Position numbers and translations under genes: made by a program. The notes below the pieces were generated by a model. It searched no databases. It worked only from the letters and a program-made list of their open reading frames with translations, and was not told where the DNA came from. Shown piece by piece: positions 40,844 to 49,240 of a stretch of 64,000 nt of DNA. Source of the DNA: Lachnospiraceae bacterium (lineage in GTDB: Bacteria > Bacillota > Clostridia > Lachnospirales > Lachnospiraceae); assembly GCA_015056885.1 (NCBI GenBank), contig SVFL01000007.1, positions 1-64,000 on the forward strand, read 5' to 3'. Position 1 is the stretch's first letter. Every line of letters starts with the position of its first letter.

Positions 40844-42022
40844 TTACTTACAGCCAAACAGTTCTGCTAATTTTTCTTCACGTAATCTTGCGCCGATGAC
40901 GCAGATTTTGCCGGTCACTTCAGGTTTGCCGGTTCTGATTTCATGCTCTTCGGGAACATAATCATAATAAATCCAAGTTCCGTCTTCAGCAGGAACCATG
41001 CCCTTGGCACGCAAAATATCACCATACCAACCACTGTCAAGTTCCTCAAGAATGTGCTCAATCTGCTCCTTGGTGTAGGTATTGGGAGTCTCTACGCCCC
41101 AGCTTCCGAACACTTCGTCTGCATGATGATGGTGATGGTCATGACAACCGCATGAACAGTTCTCACCATGTTCATGATGATGCTCATGATCATGTTCATG
41201 GTGATGGTGCTCGTGACAGCCACATTCCTCATCATGGTCATGGTGGTGATGGTGCTCGTGGCAGCCACATTCCTCATCATGTTCATGATGGTGGTGATGG
41301 TGCTCGTGGTCATGACCACCGCCTCCGCACTCCTCGCCATGCTCATGGTGATGCTCATGATCATGATGATGGTGATGATGCTCGTGCACGCTCTCCAACA
41401 TCTCCTTCATCATATCCTCTAACTTGTCCGCACCCTCAATAGTCTCAAGCACGTCCTTGCCATCCAGCTGTGCCAGAGGTGTTGTGATAATTGTAGCCTT
41501 CTCGTTATGTTCTCTGATAAGCTCTACTGCCAGATTAATCTTATCCTGAGAAAGCTTGTCTGTTCTGCTCAGAATAATGGTTCCGGCATGCTCAATCTGA
41601 TTGATAAAAAACTCACCGAAATTCTTAATATACATCTTACACTTAGATGCATCTACAACAGCAACTGCACTGTTTACCTGTACATCCAATTCAGATGCCA
41701 CATTTTCAACTGCCTTCAACACATCAGAAAGTTTGCCTACACCTGAGGGCTCAATCAACACACGCTCAGGTGCATAAGTATCAATAACTTCCTTCAAAGA
41801 AGTGCCGAAATCGCCTACCAGGGAACAGCAAATACATCCGGAATTCATCTCTTTGATTTCAATTCCCGCCTCTTTAAGGAATCCGCCGTCGATACCGATT
41901 TCGCCAAACTCATTCTCAATCAGAACAGTCTTCGAGCCATCCAGCGCCTCCTTCAACAATTTCTTAATCAGAGTGGTCTTACCCGCTCCTAAAAATCCGC
42001 TTACTACATCAATCTTTGTCAT
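40844..42022 (-). CDS. CobW/COG0523 GTPase with a His/Cys-rich metal-binding insert
   Basis: VVSGFLGAGKTTLIKKLL, SGCICCSL motif, and a long HEHHHHHHDHEHHH...CGCHEHHHH region. Confidence 0.93.
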   Translation of the reverse strand: MTKIDVVSGFLGAGKTTLIKKLLKEALDGSKTVLIENEFGEIGIDGGFLKEAGIEIKEMNSGCICCSLVGDFGTSLKEVIDTYAPERVLIEPSGVGKLSDVLKAVENVASELDVQVNSAVAVVDASKCKMYIKNFGEFFINQIEHAGTIILSRTDKLSQDKINLAVELIREHNEKATIITTPLAQLDGKDVLETIEGADKLEDMMKEMLESVHEHHHHHHDHEHHHEHGEECGGGGHDHEHHHHHHEHDEECGCHEHHHHHDHDEECGCHEHHHHEHDHEHHHEHGENCSCGCHDHHHHHADEVFGSWGVETPNTYTKEQIEHILEELDSGWYGDILRAKGMVPAEDGTWIYYDYVPEEHEIRTGKPEVTGKICVIGARLREEKLAELFGCK

Positions 42023-42119
42023 TTTTTCCTCACATTCTGCCGTACAGACGGCTCTAAAACTCCATTACTCTTTATTTTCTAACATATTCTTCAGAATGTC
42101 AAGCCCCGCACCTAAGGGT

Positions 42120-43379
42120 TCATCGACATACCTTCTCTCCCTTTGACCGATACGCATAATACTCATGCACCAGACTCCGATACCCCCACTCCTTCAAGGT
42201 CTCATAACGAACCCGAAAATTCCCTTTGTAATGACGGCCCGTCACCGTATACCGGATATATTGTTGCATATAAGTATCAATTTCCTTAAGCCCTACATCT
42301 GTAGTCAAATTAGGGAAAAACCACCGCTCCCAGGTAAACTCATCCATAAGCATTTCTCCGGATTCCATGTGTTTCTCCGGTTCCCTACATCCGTAAAATT
42401 TGGCATTCATTGCACGAATAAAACCGATTGCAGCCTTCTCAGAAGACAAGTTTTTCTTTCGCCGCCAGCGCATCAAAGCGTTAGCCTTGCGCTTAATTCG
42501 GGCCTTGGTCTTTCGAATGGTGTTGGGTGACAAATCAATCACTCCGTCTCTATAAGAAAATCCCAAAAAAGAGAATGCCTCTCCCGGCGCAGTAACCATC
42601 ACCTTGTCAGGGTTTACTTCAAGCCCAAGTTTTGCAACCTGTTCCCGCAAAACACTCTCATAACACTTTAAATCCTCATAAGTATCCGCAAAAATCAAAA
42701 TATCATCCGAATACCGATAATAGCTTACCCCCAGTTTTTCAAAATAGTAATCTGTCTCCGACAAATATACATTTGCAAAGAAGGGAGAAATCGGTGTTCC
42801 TGCCATAGCTCCATGTTCTGCCACCATCTCCTCGCCTTCATAAATCACACGTTTTTCCCTAAGAATCCTTTCAAAAATCCGGTAAAGTCCGACATCTGTT
42901 CGTTCAACAAATTTTAATTTTTCCAGCAAAATTTCAACATCAATAGAATTGAAATAATCACTGATATCTATTTTCAAACAATATTGCCTGGAAATTCGCC
43001 GGTCTCCTCGAAGTCGCCTCAGTGCATCTTTTACACCATAGCCCCGTCGGAACGCATAACAATTTTGACAAAAAATATCATTATATCGAAATAGATGATA
43101 AGCTATGAACTTTAGCAAAATGCCCTCATCACCATCAAAAGAATAAACCACCCTTTTTTTCCGGCTACCCTCTTTGCTAATCACACTTTTCTTGGGGAAC
43201 TCCATCGGATATTCGCCCCTTTGCCACATCTCACACAATTTTATATAAGCTTTACGCCCGATAAAATCTCGAATTTTCTGTTCCTCCGTCTGCGACAAAT
43301 GCTGGTGCTCTATTTTATAATCCAAGAAAGAAAGCCATGCTTCTTCACAGCAGGCTTCCTCCAAAATACTCTTCATCAT
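42120..43379 (-). CDS. Stand-alone reverse transcriptase (RNA-directed DNA polymerase), class unassigned
   Basis: CYAFRRGYGVKDAL, LKIDISDYFNSID, AGTPISPFFANVYLSETD, YRYSDDILIFA, FSFLGFSY RT motifs; start MMKSILEE at 43379 with AGGAG RBS. Confidence 0.9.
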   Translation of the reverse strand: MMKSILEEACCEEAWLSFLDYKIEHQHLSQTEEQKIRDFIGRKAYIKLCEMWQRGEYPMEFPKKSVISKEGSRKKRVVYSFDGDEGILLKFIAYHLFRYNDIFCQNCYAFRRGYGVKDALRRLRGDRRISRQYCLKIDISDYFNSIDVEILLEKLKFVERTDVGLYRIFERILREKRVIYEGEEMVAEHGAMAGTPISPFFANVYLSETDYYFEKLGVSYYRYSDDILIFADTYEDLKCYESVLREQVAKLGLEVNPDKVMVTAPGEAFSFLGFSYRDGVIDLSPNTIRKTKARIKRKANALMRWRRKKNLSSEKAAIGFIRAMNAKFYGCREPEKHMESGEMLMDEFTWERWFFPNLTTDVGLKEIDTYMQQYIRYTVTGRHYKGNFRVRYETLKEWGYRSLVHEYYAYRSKGEKVCR

Positions 43380-43400
43380 ATCTCCTCTACCTATAAATAT

Positions 43401-43431
43401 CATGAGAAACATGCTTTGCATGTTCCTCATG
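43401..43431 (-). other. 14-bp hairpin just upstream of the RT ribosome-binding site
   Basis: CATGAGAAACATGC-TTT-GCATGTTCCTCATG (+ strand), one mismatch. Confidence 0.75.
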
Positions 43432-43490
43432 ATTTCGCGGTGCTCCTCGAATACTCATATAAACATGGCATTCTCATCGCTACTCGCGAA

Positions 43491-43654
43491 AAAAAGAAAG
43501 AGAAATAACTTTGAAGTAATCAAAGCCGTGCTTGATTACCACCGGACTGAACATGTTTCCGTTGCCCGCAAAACCTACCGAAATCTACTCCGGCAATATG
43601 AAACATGCTTTATCCCCCACGGGCGCAACCAATGTTGCATTTCTCTTTCTTTTT
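43491..43654 (-). ncRNA. Candidate RT-associated structured ncRNA bounded by a 16-bp inverted repeat
   Basis: AAAAAGAAAGAGAAAT (43491-43506) versus ATTTCTCTTTCTTTTT (43639-43654), perfect inverted repeat; inner stem-loops GCAAC/GTTGC, CATGTTTC/GAAACATG, GTAATCAA/TTGATTAC. Confidence 0.5.
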
Positions 43655-43660
43655 GTCAAA

Positions 43661-44188
43661 TTATATATGTACAATCTCTTTCAACTGTTCTCTGATATAT
43701 CCGGTGCGATTCGGAAGTCTTGTGATAAAATGCACATACCCCACACTCTGGCGACCGCAAGCCTCTTTAGCCAAACGAGTGCGCTTACACCAATAATCAT
43801 CGGGATAATCCAGAATAATAATCATCGCTACAGGTATGCCATTATTGTATAATCCATAAGTATAATCCAACGCGCCTGCCTCGGCCCCCATTTCGGAGGA
43901 ACTGATATTCTTGCGAATCTCAATTCTGTCGCCCCATTCCTCAGAAACCACCTTTTCAATTCTCCGTTCCACTACAGCCACTTCTCCGCAACAGTCCTCC
44001 TCTGCTTCGTCCACACTGCTTGCAGCTGCTTTTGCTGTACTATTTGCACTTACGGTTGCAGAACTGCTATTTTTATTTTCTCTGACAGAATCCCTAATAT
44101 TATCTGTTACAGAATCTACCACCTCATCCAAAACTCCCGAAACAATTTTACGTGCTTCTCTTTTTAACAAATTGTTTAAAAAACCCAT
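43661..44188 (-). CDS. Hypothetical protein upstream of the RT leader
   Basis: 175 aa ORF with good start (GGAGAAATTATGGG); C-terminal conserved-looking domain LDYTYGLYNNGIPVAMIIILDYPDDYWCKRTRLAKEAC. Confidence 0.75.
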   Translation of the reverse strand: MGFLNNLLKREARKIVSGVLDEVVDSVTDNIRDSVRENKNSSSATVSANSTAKAAASSVDEAEEDCCGEVAVVERRIEKVVSEEWGDRIEIRKNISSSEMGAEAGALDYTYGLYNNGIPVAMIIILDYPDDYWCKRTRLAKEACGRQSVGYVHFITRLPNRTGYIREQLKEIVHI

Positions 44189-44253
44189 AATTTCTCCTTA
44201 TATAAATTGCCTTAAATTTAAACATCTCAAGCCAAATGAATCTAAACGATTAA

Positions 44254-44282
44254 ATTGTACCAAAAACAGCAAGCAGTGTCAA
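44254..44282 (-). promoter_or_regulatory. Near-consensus sigma-A promoter for the hypothetical-RT unit
   Basis: Minus strand TTGACA (44277-44282), 17-nt spacer, TACAAT (44254-44259). Confidence 0.75.
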
Positions 44283-44308
44283 TTTCCCCATGTTAATAGT
44301 ACAAGGAA

Positions 44309-45085
44309 TTATAACACAATTTTTTCCTCAAACCGCGCCTGCATCACATGCCAGGGCATCGCCACCAGTTCTCCTTCTTCATTACCACCACAAATCATGC
44401 CAATAAAATTCCCGTTCACATCATATACCCCACCACCGGACATACCATGCTTAATCTCACATTCAGCCACCATCATATGCTGGGCAAAATCTTCCACATA
44501 AATCCAGCTTTCAGACAACACTCCCTGATAATCTGTCTGTTTACCATCACAATACCCCGAAGCAACTATAACCTCTCCTGCGGTCAGCATATCATAGTTT
44601 GTCTTATCAGTCTCAACCGGCACTGCAACCATCCCCACAGCAATATCTTCCTGCGGTATATACAGAAAGACCAAATCCACGCTTCCTGCTTCCAGCCATG
44701 TTGTACACTCTATCGATATATCCACACAATTCAGCACAATTCGGTCATCATCACTCTTATTATCCAACACATGAGCTGCTGTCGCAATCCAAATGCCATC
44801 CTCACCCACCTGATAAACCACACCGGTTCCGACTGCCTTGCAAGCCCCTGTATCTTTATTCTGCACTTCAATCTCAAAAAGTTCCACATACTCAACAGAT
44901 TGGTCATTTACTAATTCCGAATCCATATTGGAAACCGATAAATCTTCCTGTTGATTCCTATCCACTGTGCTTGCAATCTCATTTTGTCTATTTAATACAA
45001 ATATAAGTGCCACCACCATTACCATCAGCACAAAGAAAACAAACACGCATTGTTTTTTTAGCTGTTTTTCCTTCTTATGTTCCAT
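44309..45085 (-). CDS. Membrane-anchored trypsin-like serine protease
   Basis: GTGVVYQVGEDGIWIATAAHVLD (His), DLVFLYIP (Asp), EIKHGMSGGGVYDVNG (Ser) triad motifs; N-terminal TM. Confidence 0.75.
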   Translation of the reverse strand: MEHKKEKQLKKQCVFVFFVLMVMVVALIFVLNRQNEIASTVDRNQQEDLSVSNMDSELVNDQSVEYVELFEIEVQNKDTGACKAVGTGVVYQVGEDGIWIATAAHVLDNKSDDDRIVLNCVDISIECTTWLEAGSVDLVFLYIPQEDIAVGMVAVPVETDKTNYDMLTAGEVIVASGYCDGKQTDYQGVLSESWIYVEDFAQHMMVAECEIKHGMSGGGVYDVNGNFIGMICGGNEEGELVAMPWHVMQARFEEKIVL

Positions 45086-45185
45086 AGTTCTCCTACACCG
45101 TGTACTCCACATATGTAACTGATTATATAGCAAAACAGACCGAAACCTCGCAAGGCACGGCCTGTTATTCTCATTAATTAGGTGT

Positions 45186-45540
45186 AAGCAAGACGATAAG
45201 CCGGGTTATGTCGTTGGACGATCATCTATCTGGCACGGCTGTTGCCAGCCGCATCTAGCGACCCACCTGAAAGCAGGCCGGGCCGACCTGTCGCTTTCTT
45301 TTTGGTCTTGCTTCGGATGGGGTTTACATGGCTCCGCCCGTTACCGGACGGACGGTAGTCTCTTAAGCTACCTTTCCACCCTTACAGGGGAAATGCGTAG
45401 CATTTCTCCTGCGGTATATTTCTGTTGCACTGGCCTTGGAGTCACCTCCACCGGACGTTATCCGGCATCCTGCCCTATGAAGCCCGGACTTTCCTCACCC
45501 GGACGCTTACGCGCCCGACCGCGATCGTCTGTCTTACTTA
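45186..45540 (-). ncRNA. rnpB: RNase P RNA
   Basis: Minus strand contains GAGGAAAGTCCGGGC and 3' CATAACCCGGCTTATCGTCTT hallmarks; ends approximate. Confidence 0.95.
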
Positions 45541-45630
45541 CACTCCGCTATTATAGCCTTTTTAGACCCAAAATACAAGTGTATATTTAAAATGGGTGGT
45601 ACAGCCTACCGCTACACCACCCATAAATCC

Positions 45631-47286
45631 CTATACTTTAAAACAGCTTCCGCCCACAAACTCTCTGCAGATTGAGTTGTTCGGCAATTTTTCACTGGTT
45701 ACATTCAGGAAATAACTCAAGAACTTAAGCAATCTCTTTGCCTCATAGTATTCCGGTGCATCCTTAGATATCTGGAACAGCAAAGGCTCTGCAAACTGCT
45801 TTAAAACTGCCAGTTCATAAATCATCGCGGAATTGAACATTGCATCCGCATCCTCCTGAAAGGGGAAGATATTCTCCTCTTCACCACGACGTACAGATGG
45901 CCACATCTCAATGGTTCTTCTTGCATCTGCACCTCTGGTTCTGGCATCACGCACCATACGACGCAAAAGTCTTCCGTCTGTGGTAGGAATGCGGTTATGA
46001 CCATCAATATTTACCGTGGTAAGAGCACTGATATAAATCTTGAACTTACTCTCCTTAGGCAATGCGTAGGACATCTTGTCATTCAGACCGTGAATACCCT
46101 CCAGCACCAAAATATCATCGGGCCCCAACTGCTTATAATTACCCTGATACTCTCTCTTACCTATTTTAAAGTTAAAGGTAGGAAGTTCTACGCGTTCACC
46201 TGCAAGAAGTTTACACATATCCTCATTAAACTTCTTGGTATCCAGAGCCTCCAGACACTCAAAATTGTAGTCTCCGTTCTCATCTCTGGGAGTCAGTTCT
46301 CTATCCACAAAATAATCATCCAACGCAATCGGATGAGGAACCTTGCCCAAAGTACGAAGCTGAATGGATAATCTGTGTGAGAAGCTGGTCTTGCCGGAAG
46401 AAGAAGGTCCTGCAATCATGACAAACTTTACACCCTCACGGCTTACGATTTCCTTGGCAATCTCACCGATTTTACGTTCCTGCTCCGCCTCCTGCATCAA
46501 TATGAAATCACTCAGAGAACCTTTGCAAATTTCATCATTCAAATCGCCTACATTCTCAATACCAATCTTACTGCCCCATTGCTCAGAAGCTGTCAAAGTT
46601 GCAAAAAGCTTCTTCTGTTCTTTAAAAGGAGCTACCTCCTTCGGATTCTTCTTTCTGGGCAAAAGAAGCATGAAGCCATGTTCATAACTAATTACATCAA
46701 AATACTTCACATAACTTGCATTTGGCATCATATAACCATAATAATAATCATAATAGCCATCAATTTCATAGATATTCACCTGGGAATTCATACGATAATG
46801 GAACAGCTTTTCCTTGTCCTTCATCTCCTGTCTCTTGAACAAATCCATCGCTTCATCCAAAGGACAAGTACGCTTCATGAAAGGCGTTCCCGCAGCAACC
46901 AGCTCCTGCATACGGGTTTTAATTTTCTCTGCATTCTCTGCAGTAGGCTCAATCCGGTCTCCGGGATTTACAAAAGAGCCGTTTCCAACTGCGAATTCCA
47001 ATCTACAATTTCGGGCACATTCTGCACCAAACACATCAAATACTGCCTTAAAAAACAACATCGTAGCTGTACGTACATAAGTCTTATAACCCACATCATC
47101 CCTGGGTGTAAAAAATGTCACTGTACAGTCGCGGTTAATCTTCTTAAAAAGCTCGCGAATTCTTCCGTTGGCTGCCGCAGCCACAATCATATCATCATAC
47201 TGTGTCTGATACTCCTGTGCCACAGTCTCATAGCTGGTTCCTCTCGGATATTGCTTTTGTTCCCCATTAATTGTCACTGTAACCAT
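45631..47286 (-). CDS. Nucleoside kinase (TGS/ThrRS-like N-terminus plus uridine kinase domain)
   Basis: KFVMIAGPSSSGKTSFSHRLSIQL and DDYFVDRELTPRDENGDYNFE motifs. Confidence 0.9.
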   Translation of the reverse strand: MVTVTINGEQKQYPRGTSYETVAQEYQTQYDDMIVAAAANGRIRELFKKINRDCTVTFFTPRDDVGYKTYVRTATMLFFKAVFDVFGAECARNCRLEFAVGNGSFVNPGDRIEPTAENAEKIKTRMQELVAAGTPFMKRTCPLDEAMDLFKRQEMKDKEKLFHYRMNSQVNIYEIDGYYDYYYGYMMPNASYVKYFDVISYEHGFMLLLPRKKNPKEVAPFKEQKKLFATLTASEQWGSKIGIENVGDLNDEICKGSLSDFILMQEAEQERKIGEIAKEIVSREGVKFVMIAGPSSSGKTSFSHRLSIQLRTLGKVPHPIALDDYFVDRELTPRDENGDYNFECLEALDTKKFNEDMCKLLAGERVELPTFNFKIGKREYQGNYKQLGPDDILVLEGIHGLNDKMSYALPKESKFKIYISALTTVNIDGHNRIPTTDGRLLRRMVRDARTRGADARRTIEMWPSVRRGEEENIFPFQEDADAMFNSAMIYELAVLKQFAEPLLFQISKDAPEYYEAKRLLKFLSYFLNVTSEKLPNNSICREFVGGSCFKV

Positions 47287-47288
47287 GT

Positions 47289-48059
47289 TTATACCTCCTC
47301 GTTAAACATTGCAAGTGCCGTTTGTAAGTCCCCTATTTCTTTTGTATTCTCTTCCAGACTCTGTTCCAGTCTCACATTGCTTCCTGCTTCGCCCCTGTGA
47401 GCTAAAAGCTGCTCTCGTACCGCCAGGCTCCCCGAAAGTCCCCTCTCCAGATATTCCTTGAGCACAGGATGCCGCTTTGCAAGAAGCTGTTCTCCATATT
47501 TGTCACAAAGTCTTTGATATGCTTCATCCAATACTTCTTTTTTTTCATTTCCGGGTGTCACCCGGAACAAAAAATAGTATTTACCATCCTCACATAATAT
47601 GTTCTCTTCTGCTATGAAAAAACCCTGTTCCCGCAGAAAAACACGAAACTGTTCAAGCTCTGACTGAGGCTGCAATATCAATTCTTTAAAAGTTGCCGTC
47701 ACCTCTTCATGCTCTGTGAGAATCCTCTGCATCAAAGGACCTCCCATTCCTGCACAAATTAAAGTATCGGCCTCTCCGGGTCTGTATTTCGAGAGGCCAT
47801 CCGACAATCTGGTCTCTATGTAGGCCTCCAGTTCATGCTCTGCCACATGAGCCTTGGCTGCCGACAAAGGCCCCGGTCTTACATCTCCTGCAATCACACC
47901 GTGTGCAATGCCCTGCTGCACCAGATAAATGGACAAAAAACCATGATCACATCCCACATCTGCCACTCGATTGCCGGGAGTCACCATATCTGCAAGTGCC
48001 TGCAATCTCATGGAAAGCTGTACCGGTTTGGTTTTTCTCTTTTCACCTACACTACTCAT
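47289..48059 (-). CDS. trmK: tRNA (adenine(22)-N(1))-methyltransferase-like protein
   Basis: VADVGCDHGFLSIYLVQQGIA and LICAGMGGPLMQRIL; adjacent to rpoD. Confidence 0.9.
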   Translation of the reverse strand: MSSVGEKRKTKPVQLSMRLQALADMVTPGNRVADVGCDHGFLSIYLVQQGIAHGVIAGDVRPGPLSAAKAHVAEHELEAYIETRLSDGLSKYRPGEADTLICAGMGGPLMQRILTEHEEVTATFKELILQPQSELEQFRVFLREQGFFIAEENILCEDGKYYFLFRVTPGNEKKEVLDEAYQRLCDKYGEQLLAKRHPVLKEYLERGLSGSLAVREQLLAHRGEAGSNVRLEQSLEENTKEIGDLQTALAMFNEEV

Positions 48060-49168
48060 TAATCCAAATAATCCTTAAGCTTACGGCTACGGCTGGGATG
48101 ACGAAGCTTTCTGAGCGCTTTCGCCTCAATCTGACGAATACGCTCACGGGTAACGTTAAACTCCTTACCAACCTCTTCCAAGGTACGGGCACGTCCATCA
48201 TCCAGACCGAATCTCAAACGCAAAACCTTCTGTTCTCTCTCTGTAAGGGTACCCAAAACCTCTACAAGCTGCTCCTTTAACAAAGTAAATGCAGCTGCAT
48301 CTGCTGGTACAGGAACATTATCATCCTGAATGAAATCACCAAGATGGCTGTCCTCCTCCTCACCGATAGGAGTCTCCAGGGATACCGGCTCCTGGCTGAT
48401 TTTCAAAATCTCACGAACACGCTCTACAGGCATATTCATCTCTGCTGCAATTTCCTCAGGAGACGGTTCTCTGCCCAACTCCTGAAGCAGCTGACGACTC
48501 ACACGAATGAGCTTATTAATAGTTTCAACCATATGCACAGGGATACGAATGGTTCTTGCCTGATCTGCAATCGCACGTGTAATTGCCTGACGAATCCACC
48601 ATGTAGCATAGGTAGAGAATTTGTATCCCTTTCTGTAATCAAACTTTTCAACCGCTTTAATCAGACCTAAGTTACCCTCCTGAATCAAGTCAAGGAAAAG
48701 CATACCGCGGCCCACATAACGTTTTGCAATACTGACAACCAAACGCAAGTTAGCTTCAGCCAGACGCTTCTTTGCCTCCTGATCGCCAAGCTCCATACGT
48801 TTTGCCAGTTCAATTTCTTCCTCTGCTGACAAAAGAGAAACCTTACCAATTTCCTTCAAATACATACGCACAGGGTCTTCAATACTGATACCATCGGGAA
48901 CAGACAAGTCGATGTTCTCCACATCCACCTCATCTTCCTCAGTAAGAATAATCTCTTCATCGATATCATCATCCTCTGTAATACGCAGTACATCTACATT
49001 ACACTGCTCCAGAGCTTCTAAGATTTTCTCAAACTGATCCTCTTCCAACTGCATATCTGCAAAAAAGTCGCTGATTTCCTGATATTCCAGCACATTCTTT
49101 TTCTTCTTTGCCATCGCAAGGAGATCTTTTACTTTTTCCTCAAATTTTGCCTGCATGTTCTCGTCCAT
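48059..49168 (-). CDS. rpoD: RNA polymerase primary sigma factor
   Basis: [37 protein letters not shown] and region 4 HTH. Confidence 0.98.
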   Translation of the reverse strand: MDENMQAKFEEKVKDLLAMAKKKKNVLEYQEISDFFADMQLEEDQFEKILEALEQCNVDVLRITEDDDIDEEIILTEEDEVDVENIDLSVPDGISIEDPVRMYLKEIGKVSLLSAEEEIELAKRMELGDQEAKKRLAEANLRLVVSIAKRYVGRGMLFLDLIQEGNLGLIKAVEKFDYRKGYKFSTYATWWIRQAITRAIADQARTIRIPVHMVETINKLIRVSRQLLQELGREPSPEEIAAEMNMPVERVREILKISQEPVSLETPIGEEEDSHLGDFIQDDNVPVPADAAAFTLLKEQLVEVLGTLTEREQKVLRLRFGLDDGRARTLEEVGKEFNVTRERIRQIEAKALRKLRHPSRSRKLKDYLD

Positions 49169-49240
49169 TTTGTAGTTCCGTCCTTCCTGGGAATTCTATT
49201 CCTTTTGTATATTTTTCAGCATATTTTTCTTATTTTTACC

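Noticed and set aside
41152-41442. Plus-strand ORFs (MNSSHHVHDDAHDHV..., MFMMMLMIMFMVMV...)
   Set aside because: Antisense shadows of the His-codon repeats of the CobW gene.
42120-43700. Group II intron, or diversity-generating retroelement, as explanation for the RT
   Set aside because: No domain V/VI-like hairpin or maturase/endonuclease tail was recognised, no Avd-like gene is adjacent, and no second near-copy of the leader (TR/VR pair) was seen in the window. By-eye reading only, so not fully excluded.
43402-43852. Plus-strand ORFs across the RT leader as an ordinary protein gene
   Set aside because: No convincing RBS, overlaps the structured inverted-repeat element antisense to the RT unit; retained only as the speculative cDNA-frame observation.
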